Source: Clostridium sp. Ade.TY (GTDB lineage Bacteria; Bacillota; Clostridia; Clostridiales; Clostridiaceae). From it: 64,000 bases of DNA. This document shows, in pieces, positions 37,670-47,172 of the stretch. The DNA lies in assembly GCF_000498355.1 (NCBI RefSeq), contig NZ_AVSV01000036.1:1-64000 (forward strand), in the 5' to 3' direction. The notes beneath the pieces were generated by a model that was not told the origin of the DNA, did no database searches, and saw only the letters and a program-made list of their open reading frames with translations. Positions within the stretch are counted from its first letter, which is position 1. Each line of letters starts with the position of its first letter. The translations under genes were made by a program, and so were the position numbers.

Positions 37670-37685
37670 AGAGGAGGTTGAATTT

Positions 37686-40091
37686 ATGAAAAATTATGAA
37701 ATTAAAAGTGAGAGAGTAAAAGCTTTAAGGGAATCTGTTTTATCTCAAACACCTAGTGTTTGTATAGAGAGAGCTAGGTATATAACAGAAGCGTATAAAG
37801 AGTATGAAAGTGCTCCAGTATATATAAAGAGAGCTAAGGCAGTTGAAAAAATATTAGAAAATATGACTATATATATTAAAGATGGAGAGCTTATAGTTGG
37901 TAATCAAGCTTCAAATGAAAGAACTGCTCCAATTTTTCCTGAATATGCAGCAAAGTGGATGGAAGAAGAAATTGAAGAAAAAGGAAATTTTGATAAGAGA
38001 GAAGGAGATAACTTTCATCTTAGAGAAGAAGATATAGATGAATTATTAGAAATAGTAGAATATTGGAATGGAAAAACTTTAAGAGATAAATGTTATGGAG
38101 AAATGCCAAAGGAAATAGAAGATGCAATTTCAGTTAAAGTAATACATGGGGAAGGAAATATGACATCAGGAGATGGGCATATAGTTCCAGATTTTGAAAA
38201 GGCACTTAAATTAGGATTAAAAGGCGTAATTAATGAAGCAAAGGAAAAGCTTAAAACTGTAGATATAAGTGAAAATGATGGATTAAGAAAAAAATCATTT
38301 TTAGAGGGCGTAATTATAACTAATGAAGCTGTAATTAAATTTGCAAATAGATATGCAAATCTTGCTATGGAACTTGCTAAAAATGAAGACGATGAAAAAA
38401 GAAGACTTGAATTAATTAAAATAGCAGAAGTATGTAGTTTTGTTCCTGAAAATCCTCCAAGAAGTTTTTATGAAGCAGTTCAATTAGTATGGTTTATTCA
38501 TTTAGTAATTCAAATTGAAAGTAATGGACATTCAGCATCACTTGGAAGAGTAGATCAATATTTATATGAATATTATAAAAAAGATATTGAAAGAGAAATT
38601 ATAACTAGAGATGAAGCAAAGGAAATATTACAGTGTTTATGGATAAAACTTTACTCAATATTAAAAGTTAGACCAACATCACATGCGGGTTATGGTGCAG
38701 GATATCCAACATATCAAAATGTAACTATTGGAGGTTCTAACTTTGATGCAAGTGATTGTGTAAACGATTTAAGTTATCTTATTTTAGAAAGTGTTGGAGA
38801 GGCAAAGCTTACTCAACCCAATCTTTCAGCAAGATTACATTCAAATAGTCCAGAAAAGTTTATAAGAGAATGTGCAAATGTAATAAGAACAGGTTTTGGT
38901 ATGCCTGCCATTCATACTGATGAAATAATAATACCAGCACTTTTAAATAAAGGTGTAAATTATAAAGATGCATATAATTATACAATGGTTGGATGTGTTG
39001 AAGTAGCGGTTCCAGGAAAATGGGGATATAGATGTACTGGAATGACATTTTTAAATATGATAAAAGCGTTAGAGCTTACGTTAAATGATGGTTTTGATAA
39101 GAGAACAGGAAAAACTCTTTTAACTGGAAATGGAAAACTTACAGATTTTAATAATTATGATGATCTTATAAATGCATGGGAGAAAAATATTAAGTATTAC
39201 ACAAAATTAACAGTAGCACTTGATAAATTAGCAGATACTCATCTTGAAGAGTTTCCGGATATGTTATGTTCATCACTTGTAGATGACTGTATAGGAAGAG
39301 CCAAAAGTATAAAAGAAGGAGGCTCTGTATATGATTTTGTTTCAGGTCTTCAAGTTGGTATTGCAAATGTAGCAAATTCATTAGCAGCATTAAAAAGTGT
39401 AGTATATGAAGATAAATATTTAAGTAGAGAAGAAATTATGAGTGCTTTAGATAATAATTTTGAAGGTGAAAAAGGAATGATAATTCAAAAAATATTATTA
39501 GAAGCACCTAAATACGGAAATGATATAGATTATGTAGATAATATAGCAAAAGAAGCCTATGATACTTATATTAATGAAATAATTAAATATGATACAACAA
39601 GAAAAGGAAGAGGTCCTATTGGATGCAAATATGGATTATCTACTTCAGGCATTTCATCAAATGTACCTATGGGAACAGTAACTGGAGCTACTCCAGATGG
39701 TAGAAAAGCTTGGACACCAGCGGCTGAAGGAGCATCACCAGTTCAAGGAACAGATATAAATGGACCTACATCTGTATTAAAATCAATAACTAAATTACAA
39801 ACTATATTAATGACTGGAGGACAGTTGTTAAATCAAAAATTCTCACCAGAATTATTAAAGGGAGATGTTCAATTTGAAAAATTTATATCTTTAATAAAAT
39901 CTTTTGTAAGCATGAAGGGATGGCATATACAATTTAATATAATTTCAACTGAGACTCTTAGAAATGCTCAAAAAGATCCAGAGAAGTATAGAGATGTAAT
40001 AGTTAGAGTTGCAGGATATTGTGCACAATTTGTTACATTAGATCCAACAACTCAAGAAGATATAATATCAAGAACAGAAGAAGCGTTATAA
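37686..40091 (+). CDS. Glycyl-radical enzyme of the PflD/YbiW group
   Basis: 801 residues from ATG 37686, which follows AGGAGG. Thiyl cysteine Cys437 with Glu439 (MVGCVEVAVPGKWG), His165 (GDGHIVPDFEKAL) and radical Gly777 (RVAGYCAQ) near the C terminus. It has Glu rather than the second Cys of pyruvate formate-lyase, so it is a ring-opening/eliminating type enzyme. The position 14 after the cysteine is Thr rather than the Asp expected for glycerol dehydratase. With an adjacent Fsa-type aldolase, the best assignment is 1,5-anhydroglucitol/anhydromannitol 6-phosphate lyase as described for E. coli YbiW and PflD. That substrate is inferred, not shown. Confidence 0.9.
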   Translation: MKNYEIKSERVKALRESVLSQTPSVCIERARYITEAYKEYESAPVYIKRAKAVEKILENMTIYIKDGELIVGNQASNERTAPIFPEYAAKWMEEEIEEKGNFDKREGDNFHLREEDIDELLEIVEYWNGKTLRDKCYGEMPKEIEDAISVKVIHGEGNMTSGDGHIVPDFEKALKLGLKGVINEAKEKLKTVDISENDGLRKKSFLEGVIITNEAVIKFANRYANLAMELAKNEDDEKRRLELIKIAEVCSFVPENPPRSFYEAVQLVWFIHLVIQIESNGHSASLGRVDQYLYEYYKKDIEREIITRDEAKEILQCLWIKLYSILKVRPTSHAGYGAGYPTYQNVTIGGSNFDASDCVNDLSYLILESVGEAKLTQPNLSARLHSNSPEKFIRECANVIRTGFGMPAIHTDEIIIPALLNKGVNYKDAYNYTMVGCVEVAVPGKWGYRCTGMTFLNMIKALELTLNDGFDKRTGKTLLTGNGKLTDFNNYDDLINAWEKNIKYYTKLTVALDKLADTHLEEFPDMLCSSLVDDCIGRAKSIKEGGSVYDFVSGLQVGIANVANSLAALKSVVYEDKYLSREEIMSALDNNFEGEKGMIIQKILLEAPKYGNDIDYVDNIAKEAYDTYINEIIKYDTTRKGRGPIGCKYGLSTSGISSNVPMGTVTGATPDGRKAWTPAAEGASPVQGTDINGPTSVLKSITKLQTILMTGGQLLNQKFSPELLKGDVQFEKFISLIKSFVSMKGWHIQFNIISTETLRNAQKDPEKYRDVIVRVAGYCAQFVTLDPTTQEDIISRTEEAL

Positions 40092-40165
40092 AAAAATTAA
40101 AATAAAATAAATAATATATTTTATGATAAAGTGTAAAATTTATATATTAAAAGGAGAGATATAAT

Positions 40166-40846
40166 ATGATATACATGTTAGATACTGCAAATATAGCAGA
40201 TATAAAGAGAGCTTGTGACTTATATCCAATAACAGGAGTGACAACAAATCCAACAATAATATCAAAAGAAAATAAAAAGTTTTTAAGACTTCTTAAAGAT
40301 ATAAGAGAAATAATTGATAAAGATACAATGTTACACGTACAAGTTTTAGGTAAAACTTCAGAAGAAATGATAAAGGAAGCTAAATATTTAAATAAAACTA
40401 TAGGTGGAAATATTTATATAAAAATTCCAGTAACTAAAGAAGGAATAAAGGCTATAAAAATTTTAAGCAAAGAGGGAATAAATATAACAGCTACTGCAAT
40501 ATTTACAGCACAGCAGGCATTAATGGCAGCAGTGAGTGGAGCAAAATTTGTTGCACCATATGTAAATAGAATTGATAATATAAGTGGAAATGGTGTTCAA
40601 GTAGTAAAAGATATTATAGATGAAATAAAGCTTTATAACTTAGATTGCAAAGTTTTAGCTGCATCATTTAAAAATGTTCAACAAGTTCATGAGTTAAGTA
40701 AGTATGGAGTTCATTCAGTAACTGTAAATCCAGAAATAATGGATAAAATGATAGAGCATCCATTAACTGACTGGAGCGTTGATCAATTTATAAATGATTG
40801 GGAAAAAATATATGGAAAAGATAAATTAACAACTGATGTAAACTAA
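40166..40846 (+). CDS. fsa: Fructose-6-phosphate-aldolase/transaldolase-like aldolase (Fsa type)
   Basis: 226 residues, the short transaldolase-like class. Schiff-base Lys86 (NIYIKIPVT). Tyr132 in APYVNRID is the Tyr that marks fructose-6-phosphate aldolases rather than transaldolases. GVTTNPTI and HVQVLG are also typical. Next to the glycyl-radical enzyme it probably cleaves 1-deoxyfructose 6-phosphate to glyceraldehyde 3-phosphate and hydroxyacetone. Third gene of the operon, 74 bases after the enzyme gene, with AAGGAGAG before the ATG and a terminator after it. Confidence 0.92.
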   Translation: MIYMLDTANIADIKRACDLYPITGVTTNPTIISKENKKFLRLLKDIREIIDKDTMLHVQVLGKTSEEMIKEAKYLNKTIGGNIYIKIPVTKEGIKAIKILSKEGINITATAIFTAQQALMAAVSGAKFVAPYVNRIDNISGNGVQVVKDIIDEIKLYNLDCKVLAASFKNVQQVHELSKYGVHSVTVNPEIMDKMIEHPLTDWSVDQFINDWEKIYGKDKLTTDVN

Positions 40847-41191
40847 ATTTGCAAACCTAAATGAGAATTTTTTAAAAGTAATATTTAAATTAAAAGTTAT
40901 CTATAAAATTATATAGATAACTTTTTTATTTTAAACGTTTTCTAATGAACAAAATTTAATATTCGTATTTTTAAAATAAAAACAAATCACAATATGGCAA
41001 CAAAATAATAAAATAGTAATTATATTAATAAAAAAATATATTCAAATGGAATAAATTAATAATAAATACTTGAAAAAGTTAATAAATTATAATAATATTA
41101 ATAGAAATATTATTATTATATATTTAAATTAAAATATTGTTAATTAAGTTTATTGGGGGCAAATAACTTAATTAAATAAGGAGGGGGCTTT
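40847..41191 (+). other. Intergenic region before the NSS transporter
   Basis: 345 bases, very AT-rich, no ORF of note. It holds the fsa terminator. At 41140-41175 there is a hairpin (TTAATTAAGTT with AACTTAATTAA) whose loop carries GGGGGC, shortly before the real ribosome binding site AAGGAGGGGGC. Confidence 0.6.
40892..40927 (+). terminator. Terminator of the glycyl-radical operon
   Basis: AAAAGTTATCTATA (40892-40905) pairs with TATAGATAACTTTT (40912-40925), then T. Confidence 0.87.
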
Positions 41192-42691
41192 ATGAAAGAG
41201 AATAGAGAACAATGGGGATCGAAAATAGGATTTATATTAGCTGCAGTAGGATCAGCAGTAGGTCTTGGAAACATATGGAGATTCCCTTATGTAGCATATG
41301 CAAATGGTGGTGGAGCATTTTTAATACCATATTTCTTTGCAATATTTACAGCAGGTATTCCATTATTAATATTAGAATATTCAATGGGACATAAATATAG
41401 AGGATCGACTCCACTTGCTGTTGCTAGAGCATCAAAAAAGTGGGAGTGGATTGGATGGTGGCCAACAATTACATCCGCATTTATTGTGGCGTATTATTCA
41501 ATAATACTTAGTTGGGCAATTAATTATTTTGTACTTAGCTTCAAGAAAGGCTGGGGAAGTGATTCAAATGCATTTTTCCATAATGATTTTCTTCAATTAA
41601 GTAAGTCACCCTTTGAGCTTAACGGAGTTATTTGGTATGTGTTATTAGGAGTGGCAGTTATTTGGATAATTAATTGGATTGTCTGTTATAAAGGTGTTAA
41701 AAAAGGAATTGAAAAGATAAATAAAATTTTATTACCAACATTAGTTATTATTATGATAGTTATAACTGTCAGGTCAGTAACATTAGAAGGTGCTTCAGCA
41801 GGTCTTAATACTTTATTTACTCCAGATTGGTCAATGGTTTTTAAACCATCAGTTTGGATAGCAGCATATGGACAAGTATTTTATTCATTAAGTATAGCGA
41901 TTGGAATTATGATGACTTATTCTAGTTATTTACCAAAGAAAACTGATATAAATAATAGTGCCTTTGTAACTGCATTTGCAAACTGTGGGTTTGAATTTTT
42001 ATCCGCTATAGCAGTTTTTGCAATTTTAGGTTATATGGCAACAGCACAAGGAGTTCAGGTTTCAGAGGTAGTATCAAGTGGAATAGGACTTGCATTTGTA
42101 GCATTCCCACAAATATTTACAGCTATGGGGCCTGTAGGTAATTTTATTGGACCATTATTTTTCTTATGTTTAATTTTTGCAGGAATAACTTCTTCAGTAT
42201 CATTAACAGAGGCAGTATCTGCACCTTTTAAAGATAAGTTTGGATGGAGTAGAAAAAAAGTTGTTACAATTATGTGTATAATAGGAGCTTTAATGAGTTC
42301 AGTATTTGCAACAGGGGCAGGGCTTTATATATTAGATATAGTAGATTCATTTATAAATAGTTATGGAATAGTTGTTGTTGGACTTTTAGAAGTAGTATTA
42401 ATAGGTTGGATTATAGCTCCAAGTAAAATAAGAGAACATGCAAATTCAGTATCTCATTTCAGAGTTGGTAAATGGTGGGATATAACTATTAAATTTATAA
42501 CACCAGCACTTTTAATATATATGGTTATACAAAGTATAATTACTGAAATTAAAGTTCCTTATGGTGGATATCAGTTATCGGAATTAATATCATATGGTTG
42601 GAGCGTTATAGGATTTGGAATTATAGTAGCATTAATAATATCAAGAAGGCCATGGAAAGATAAAAGTATAGAAGATTATATTGAAGAATAG
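41192..42691 (+). CDS. Sodium-dependent amino acid transporter, NSS/SNF family
   Basis: 499 residues with about twelve membrane segments. Family signatures: GFILAAVGSAVGLGNIWRFPY (core of segment 1; residues about 13-33), NGGGAFLIPY and LEYSMGH. Likely imports a hydrophobic amino acid with sodium. The next gene encodes a 42-residue single-span protein resembling MetS, the small partner of MetP methionine/alanine transporters. This argues for a two-subunit NSS transporter. GGAGGGGG lies before the ATG. Confidence 0.94.
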   Translation: MKENREQWGSKIGFILAAVGSAVGLGNIWRFPYVAYANGGGAFLIPYFFAIFTAGIPLLILEYSMGHKYRGSTPLAVARASKKWEWIGWWPTITSAFIVAYYSIILSWAINYFVLSFKKGWGSDSNAFFHNDFLQLSKSPFELNGVIWYVLLGVAVIWIINWIVCYKGVKKGIEKINKILLPTLVIIMIVITVRSVTLEGASAGLNTLFTPDWSMVFKPSVWIAAYGQVFYSLSIAIGIMMTYSSYLPKKTDINNSAFVTAFANCGFEFLSAIAVFAILGYMATAQGVQVSEVVSSGIGLAFVAFPQIFTAMGPVGNFIGPLFFLCLIFAGITSSVSLTEAVSAPFKDKFGWSRKKVVTIMCIIGALMSSVFATGAGLYILDIVDSFINSYGIVVVGLLEVVLIGWIIAPSKIREHANSVSHFRVGKWWDITIKFITPALLIYMVIQSIITEIKVPYGGYQLSELISYGWSVIGFGIIVALIISRRPWKDKSIEDYIEE

Positions 42692-42713
42692 GTATTTAAA
42701 AGGAGGAGTTTTT

Positions 42714-42842
42714 ATGACATTAACATCAATAGTATTTTTTTTAATAGGTGCAATAGTTTTATGGGGAGGGCTTGGTGTAACATTAACTATGCTTCTTAAG
42801 AATGAAAGAAAAGAATCTTTAAGTGAAGAGTATAATAATTAA
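42714..42842 (+). CDS. MetS-like small subunit of the NSS transporter
   Basis: 42 residues: MTLTSIVFFLIGAIVLWGGL starts the single membrane span, followed by TMLLKNERKESLSEEYNN. It begins 22 bases after the transporter, with AAAAGGAGGAG ideally placed before its ATG. Similar one-span partners (MetS) are needed for NSS transport in Corynebacterium. Assignment rests on context and size. Confidence 0.82.
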   Translation: MTLTSIVFFLIGAIVLWGGLGVTLTMLLKNERKESLSEEYNN

Positions 42843-42883
42843 TTTATTATAAATTAGAATACCATATAAATATAATTAATAAT

Positions 42884-42916
42884 AAAAGAGGCTAAATTTT
42901 AATTTAGCCTCTTTTA
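42884..42916. terminator. Bidirectional terminator between MetS-like gene and pnuC
   Basis: AAAAGAGGCTAAATT (42884-42898) and AATTTAGCCTCTTTT (42901-42915). Confidence 0.88.
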
Positions 42917-42945
42917 TATAAGTGAATATTTTAAATAGATAAAAT

Positions 42946-43731
42946 CTATGGTGCAACATGTTGTTTCTTATCAATCTTTTTCCAGAGTATTATTCCATAT
43001 ACAGAGTTAACTGTAAATTGAATCCACATTAGTGCACCAGATAAAGCTGCAAGTGAAAATACTGGATCAGAGATTAATGATTTTAAGTATAATACTATTC
43101 CTACTGCATCAGATAATAACCAGAAGTACCAAGTTTCTTTAAATCTTTGAGTAGAAACTATAACAGCGCAAATGGTTAATGTGGCAGTAAATGAATCTAT
43201 TAAGTAATTCCTGTCTGGCGGTATAATATTTCCAGTAACATTCTTTATTATATTTGGTAAATAATAAGCAAATCTAGAGTAAAGGAACCAAACTATTACT
43301 ACAAATACAATTAATCCTATCCATTGTTTTTTATTTAATGATCTAACTTCTATAGTAGATGATTCAGAACCATTTTCTTTAGCTTTTAATGCACTTTTTC
43401 TCCAAGCATAGAATCCGTAACAATTCATTGGTAGCATATACAATGTATATAAAATAACCTCAGCATACATTGTACGAGATAGAGAAACAAATACGTAAAA
43501 GCAAGTATTAACAACTCCCCAAGCATAAGCTGCTGCTTCTGCACGAGCTGTATAAACTGCAGCAAGCAATCCACTTACTGCTGATAAAAGTCCTAAAATA
43601 GATAGTGGGTTTATTGTATCTCCAATAGTACCACCAGTATATAAAGGACTAAAGAAAAAGAATAGGTTTACAAGTAAGAAAAATATAAAATATATTTTAT
43701 GAAATTTTGAAAACGATTTAAACCAACTCAT
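42946..43731 (-). CDS. pnuC: PnuC-family nicotinamide riboside/mononucleotide transporter
   Basis: 261 residues with about seven to eight membrane segments. Typical PnuC segments: NPLSILGLLSAVSGLLAAVYTARA, FVSLSRTMYAEVILYTLYMLPMNCYGFYAWRK and TWYFWLLSDAVGIVLYL. Imports an NAD precursor by facilitated diffusion, normally trapped by a kinase not found in this window. AGGGGGA precedes the ATG. The 332-base upstream gap shows no riboswitch I recognise. Confidence 0.9.
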   Translation of the reverse strand: MSWFKSFSKFHKIYFIFFLLVNLFFFFSPLYTGGTIGDTINPLSILGLLSAVSGLLAAVYTARAEAAAYAWGVVNTCFYVFVSLSRTMYAEVILYTLYMLPMNCYGFYAWRKSALKAKENGSESSTIEVRSLNKKQWIGLIVFVVIVWFLYSRFAYYLPNIIKNVTGNIIPPDRNYLIDSFTATLTICAVIVSTQRFKETWYFWLLSDAVGIVLYLKSLISDPVFSLAALSGALMWIQFTVNSVYGIILWKKIDKKQHVAP

Positions 43732-44063
43732 TAATAATTCCCCCTATATTAACTTTAGTATATTAAAGTGTCAAAATACAAAGCTATTATACTGCTAAGA
43801 AATTTATAAAACAATATTATAAAAACCTATATAAGTAAAATAATGTAATAGTTTACAAAGAGGAAACGAAAGGACATAATTTAGAAACAAAATAAAATGG
43901 TTGCAATTAGCATTGCTAAGGAATTACAACTTATATAAAAATATTTAAATTATAAAATAGTAAATAAAAGTGAATAAATTTAATATTTTAAAAAGGTAGA
44001 CATTGGATATTATAGATGGTAATATTTTATTACAAATATAGGAAATTGGGGTGAGAGAAAGTT
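43732..44063. other. Intergenic region between divergent pnuC and DUF4358 gene
   Basis: 332 bases, AT-rich, without a convincing ORF. It contains a small palindrome TTAGCATTGCTAA near 43909 and must hold both divergent promoters. No known RNA motif was recognised. Confidence 0.5.
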
Positions 44064-44567
44064 ATGAAGAGAAAGGTTGGGTTAATTGTTTTATTACTTA
44101 TTACAGGGATTATTTTATTAGTAGGATGTTTTGGAGGTGAAAATTTATCAAAAAATGATAATAAAAAAATAAATATAGTAGAAGTTGTACAAAAAATAAA
44201 AACAGACATAGAAATGCGTGCTACTGAAAAAATAGATGATGAACTTGCAAAAGAAAAATTTCATTTAAATTTAGATGATATTAATGAATATATTATAGAA
44301 AATGGTCTTATAAATAGTGGACTAGAAACTATTGCTATAGTTAATGCAAAAGATGAGGATAGGGCTAATAATGTTAGCGATTCTTTTAAAAAAGTAATAG
44401 AAGATAAAAAATTACAACAGCTATATCCAGGAGAAGCAGAAAGCTTGGAAAATGCTAAAATAGTTAAAGAAGGTAACTACGTTGCACTTTTCATAATACC
44501 TGATTATGAAGGTGGAGAGGGTAATTCAGAAAAAGCAGTAGAAATATTTGAAAGTTACTTCAAATAA
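44064..44567 (+). CDS. DUF4358-type lipoprotein
   Basis: 167 residues. The lipoprotein signal has lipobox LLVGC (Cys22). The mature part matches the plan of DUF4358 proteins (IVEVVQKIKTDI, ETIAIVNAKDED, YVALFIIPD). Such genes are regular neighbours of MBOAT acyltransferases and DHHW proteins in Clostridia, as here, so an accessory role in wall-polymer acylation is likely. GGGGTGAGAG before the ATG. Followed after 8 bases by the MBOAT gene. Confidence 0.82.
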   Translation: MKRKVGLIVLLLITGIILLVGCFGGENLSKNDNKKINIVEVVQKIKTDIEMRATEKIDDELAKEKFHLNLDDINEYIIENGLINSGLETIAIVNAKDEDRANNVSDSFKKVIEDKKLQQLYPGEAESLENAKIVKEGNYVALFIIPDYEGGEGNSEKAVEIFESYFK

Positions 44568-44575
44568 GTTTAACT

Positions 44576-45952
44576 ATGGTATTTTCAAGTATATTATTTA
44601 TATTTAGATTTTTACCTATAGCTTTAAGTATATATTATATAACGCCTAGTAAGTTTAAAAATCTAAGTTTATTAATACTAAGTTTATTTTTTTATTCATG
44701 GGGTGAGGGAAAGTATTTTTTTATACTTATTCTATCTATAATAGTCGATTATTTTATAAGTTTAGGAATAGAAAAGTATAAAGTAAATAGAAAGATAACT
44801 ACTAGTTTACTTATACTTTCTATTTCTTTTAATTTATTTATATTATTTTTCTTTAAATATATTAACTTCTTTATAGAAAATCTAAATAATATTTTTAGTT
44901 TAAACCTAACTATTTTAAATATTACATTACCACTTGGAATAAGTTTTTATACATTTCAAACTATGTCCTATACAATTGATGTATTCAAAGGAAAAGTTAA
45001 AGCTGAGAGAAATATAATAAATTTTGGTGCATATGTATGTATGTTTCCACAGCTTATTGCAGGACCAATAGTTAAATATACTGATATTCAATGTGAACTA
45101 AATAATAAAAATTATAATTTAGATAATATTGAACAGGGGATAGAACTTTTTATATTTGGATTAGGAAGTAAAGTTTTAATCGCCAATAATGTAGGTCTGC
45201 TTTGGGATGAAACTTTAAATATTGGATTTAATAATATGTCTACTATTCTTGCGTGGATGGCTATTATAGCATTTTCTATACAAATATATTTTGACTTTAA
45301 TGGGTATTCATTAATGGCAATTGGAATTGGAAAGATGTTAGGTTTCAACTTTCCAAATAACTTTAATTACCCATATATATCTAGAAGTATAAGTGAGTTT
45401 TGGAAAAGGTGGCATATAACTTTAGGAAATTGGTTTAAGGAATATGTTTATATTCCGCTTGGAGGAAATAAAAAAGGGATTTTAAGTACAGTGATAAATT
45501 TATTTATAGTTTGGGTTTTAACTGGATTCTGGCATGGTGCAAATTATAATTTTATAATTTGGGGACTATATTTCTTTGTTATTATAAGTTTAGAAAAAAT
45601 CCTTTTAAAGAATTTTTTAGAAGGACATAAGTTTATATCACATTTATATACAATAATATTATTATTAATTGGCTTTGCTATATTTGCCTCAACAGATTTA
45701 AATAGTTTTTTTGAGTTATTTAATAGATTGTTTGTATTTAAATATGATTTAGATTTTATTTATTATGTTAGAAATTATGGAGTAATAATATTTTTAGGTG
45801 CGATTTTATCAACTCCAACAGTTGAAAATAAATATAGAAAAATAAAAGATAACAGTGTAATTAAGGTTTGTTTAGTTATTATGATTTTTATAATTTGTAT
45901 AGCATATTTAGTTGATGGAAGTTATAATCCATTTTTATATTTTAGGTTTTAG
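44576..45952 (+). CDS. MBOAT-family membrane O-acyltransferase
   Basis: 458 residues with about ten to twelve membrane segments. AlgI/DltB-like motifs: TLPLGISFYTFQTMSYTIDVFKG, FPQLIAGPIVKY, DFNGYSLMAIGIG, FWKRWHITLGNWFKEYVYIPLGG and the catalytic His320 in TGFWHGANYNF. It passes acyl (probably acetyl) groups across the membrane for transfer to a surface polymer. Weak ribosome binding site and an 8-base gap to the lipoprotein gene suggest coupled translation. Confidence 0.93.
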   Translation: MVFSSILFIFRFLPIALSIYYITPSKFKNLSLLILSLFFYSWGEGKYFFILILSIIVDYFISLGIEKYKVNRKITTSLLILSISFNLFILFFFKYINFFIENLNNIFSLNLTILNITLPLGISFYTFQTMSYTIDVFKGKVKAERNIINFGAYVCMFPQLIAGPIVKYTDIQCELNNKNYNLDNIEQGIELFIFGLGSKVLIANNVGLLWDETLNIGFNNMSTILAWMAIIAFSIQIYFDFNGYSLMAIGIGKMLGFNFPNNFNYPYISRSISEFWKRWHITLGNWFKEYVYIPLGGNKKGILSTVINLFIVWVLTGFWHGANYNFIIWGLYFFVIISLEKILLKNFLEGHKFISHLYTIILLLIGFAIFASTDLNSFFELFNRLFVFKYDLDFIYYVRNYGVIIFLGAILSTPTVENKYRKIKDNSVIKVCLVIMIFIICIAYLVDGSYNPFLYFRF

Positions 45953-45961
45953 GTGAAGTTT

Positions 45962-47062
45962 ATGAGAAAAAATAAATTGCTTTATTCTTTTATTGTATTT
46001 ATAGTATTGTTTTCACTTATTGATATTTTAGAACCTATAAATAAGTTTTCAGAATTTGAAAATAGAAAATTAAAAAATTCTATAAATTTTAATATAAATA
46101 AAGTTTTTAGTGCTCGGTTTAAAGAAAATTATGAAAAATATATAAATGATCAAGTTGCCTTTAGAGATTTTTTTATAAGCTTAAAATCATATAGTGAGTC
46201 AGCAATTTTAAAGGTTGAGAATAATGGAATAATATATGGAAGTGATGGATATCTTTTTGAAAAGTATAATTATATAGATAGGAATAGACAAGATAATAAT
46301 ATAAAAGCCATAAATGAATTTATAAGAAATACAAAGGCAAATGTAAGTGTAATAATAGCTCCAAATTCTTATGGAATATATAATGAAAAATTACCATTAG
46401 AATCACCAGTAATAAATATGGAAGAAGAACTTAAAAAAATATATTCAAAAGTAAATGGATCTAATAATATAAATATTTTTGATACTATGATAAAAAATAA
46501 GAAAGACTATATATATTACAAAACAGATCACCATTTTACGACTTATGGAGCATATTTAACATATAAAGATTTTATACACAGCATAAACAAAATTGCTGTT
46601 AATAATTCACAATTAGAAGCGAAATATGTGCATAATTTTTTGGGTACATATTTTTCAAAATCAAAGAAAATTAATATAGATGAAGATACTATATGCTACT
46701 ATGAAATACCAAATATAGAGATGACTATTAATGATAAAAAGTATAATACTTTGTATGATTATAATAAATTCAATGAACGTGATAAATATTCTGGATTTAT
46801 TTATGGAAACAATCCTTTAACAGTAATTAAAAATAAAGAAATAAAAAATAGAGAAAAGATTTTAATTATAAAAGATTCATATGCAAATAGCATGATTCCA
46901 TTTTTAACTCAAAATTTTGAAGAAGTTCATGTTATTGATTTAAGGTCATATTCAAATAGTGTTTTAGAGTATATAAATTATAATAAAATAAATGAAGTAT
47001 TAATATTGTATAATTTTATAAATTTTAATAGAGATGCTAATATAATTAAAATAAAAAAATAA
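45962..47062 (+). CDS. DHHW-family (AlgJ/AlgX-like) acyltransfer partner
   Basis: 366 residues from ATG 45962. N-terminal membrane anchor (about 7-22). The extracytoplasmic SGNH-like domain has FENRKL, YGSDGYLFEK, the signature KTDHHFTTYGAY (Asp189, His190) and IKDSYANSMIPFL. This family transfers the acyl group handed over by an MBOAT protein to the polymer. The frame is open from GTG 45953, but TTAGGTGAAG fits ATG 45962. Directly abuts the MBOAT gene. Confidence 0.9.
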   Translation: MRKNKLLYSFIVFIVLFSLIDILEPINKFSEFENRKLKNSINFNINKVFSARFKENYEKYINDQVAFRDFFISLKSYSESAILKVENNGIIYGSDGYLFEKYNYIDRNRQDNNIKAINEFIRNTKANVSVIIAPNSYGIYNEKLPLESPVINMEEELKKIYSKVNGSNNINIFDTMIKNKKDYIYYKTDHHFTTYGAYLTYKDFIHSINKIAVNNSQLEAKYVHNFLGTYFSKSKKINIDEDTICYYEIPNIEMTINDKKYNTLYDYNKFNERDKYSGFIYGNNPLTVIKNKEIKNREKILIIKDSYANSMIPFLTQNFEEVHVIDLRSYSNSVLEYINYNKINEVLILYNFINFNRDANIIKIKK

Positions 47063-47172
47063 TCTTACGAAATTGTAAGCTGAATGAAAGATACTTAAAT
47101 ATGAGAAAATAACTTCTATATTTATAATGTTATTGCAAGGAAATAAATTAATAAATATAAGGAGTGAATACG

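Noticed and set aside
43900-43930. Possible sigma-54 promoter upstream of the DUF4358 gene
   Set aside because: GG and GC blocks around GGTTGCAATTAGCATTGC are not ten bases apart.
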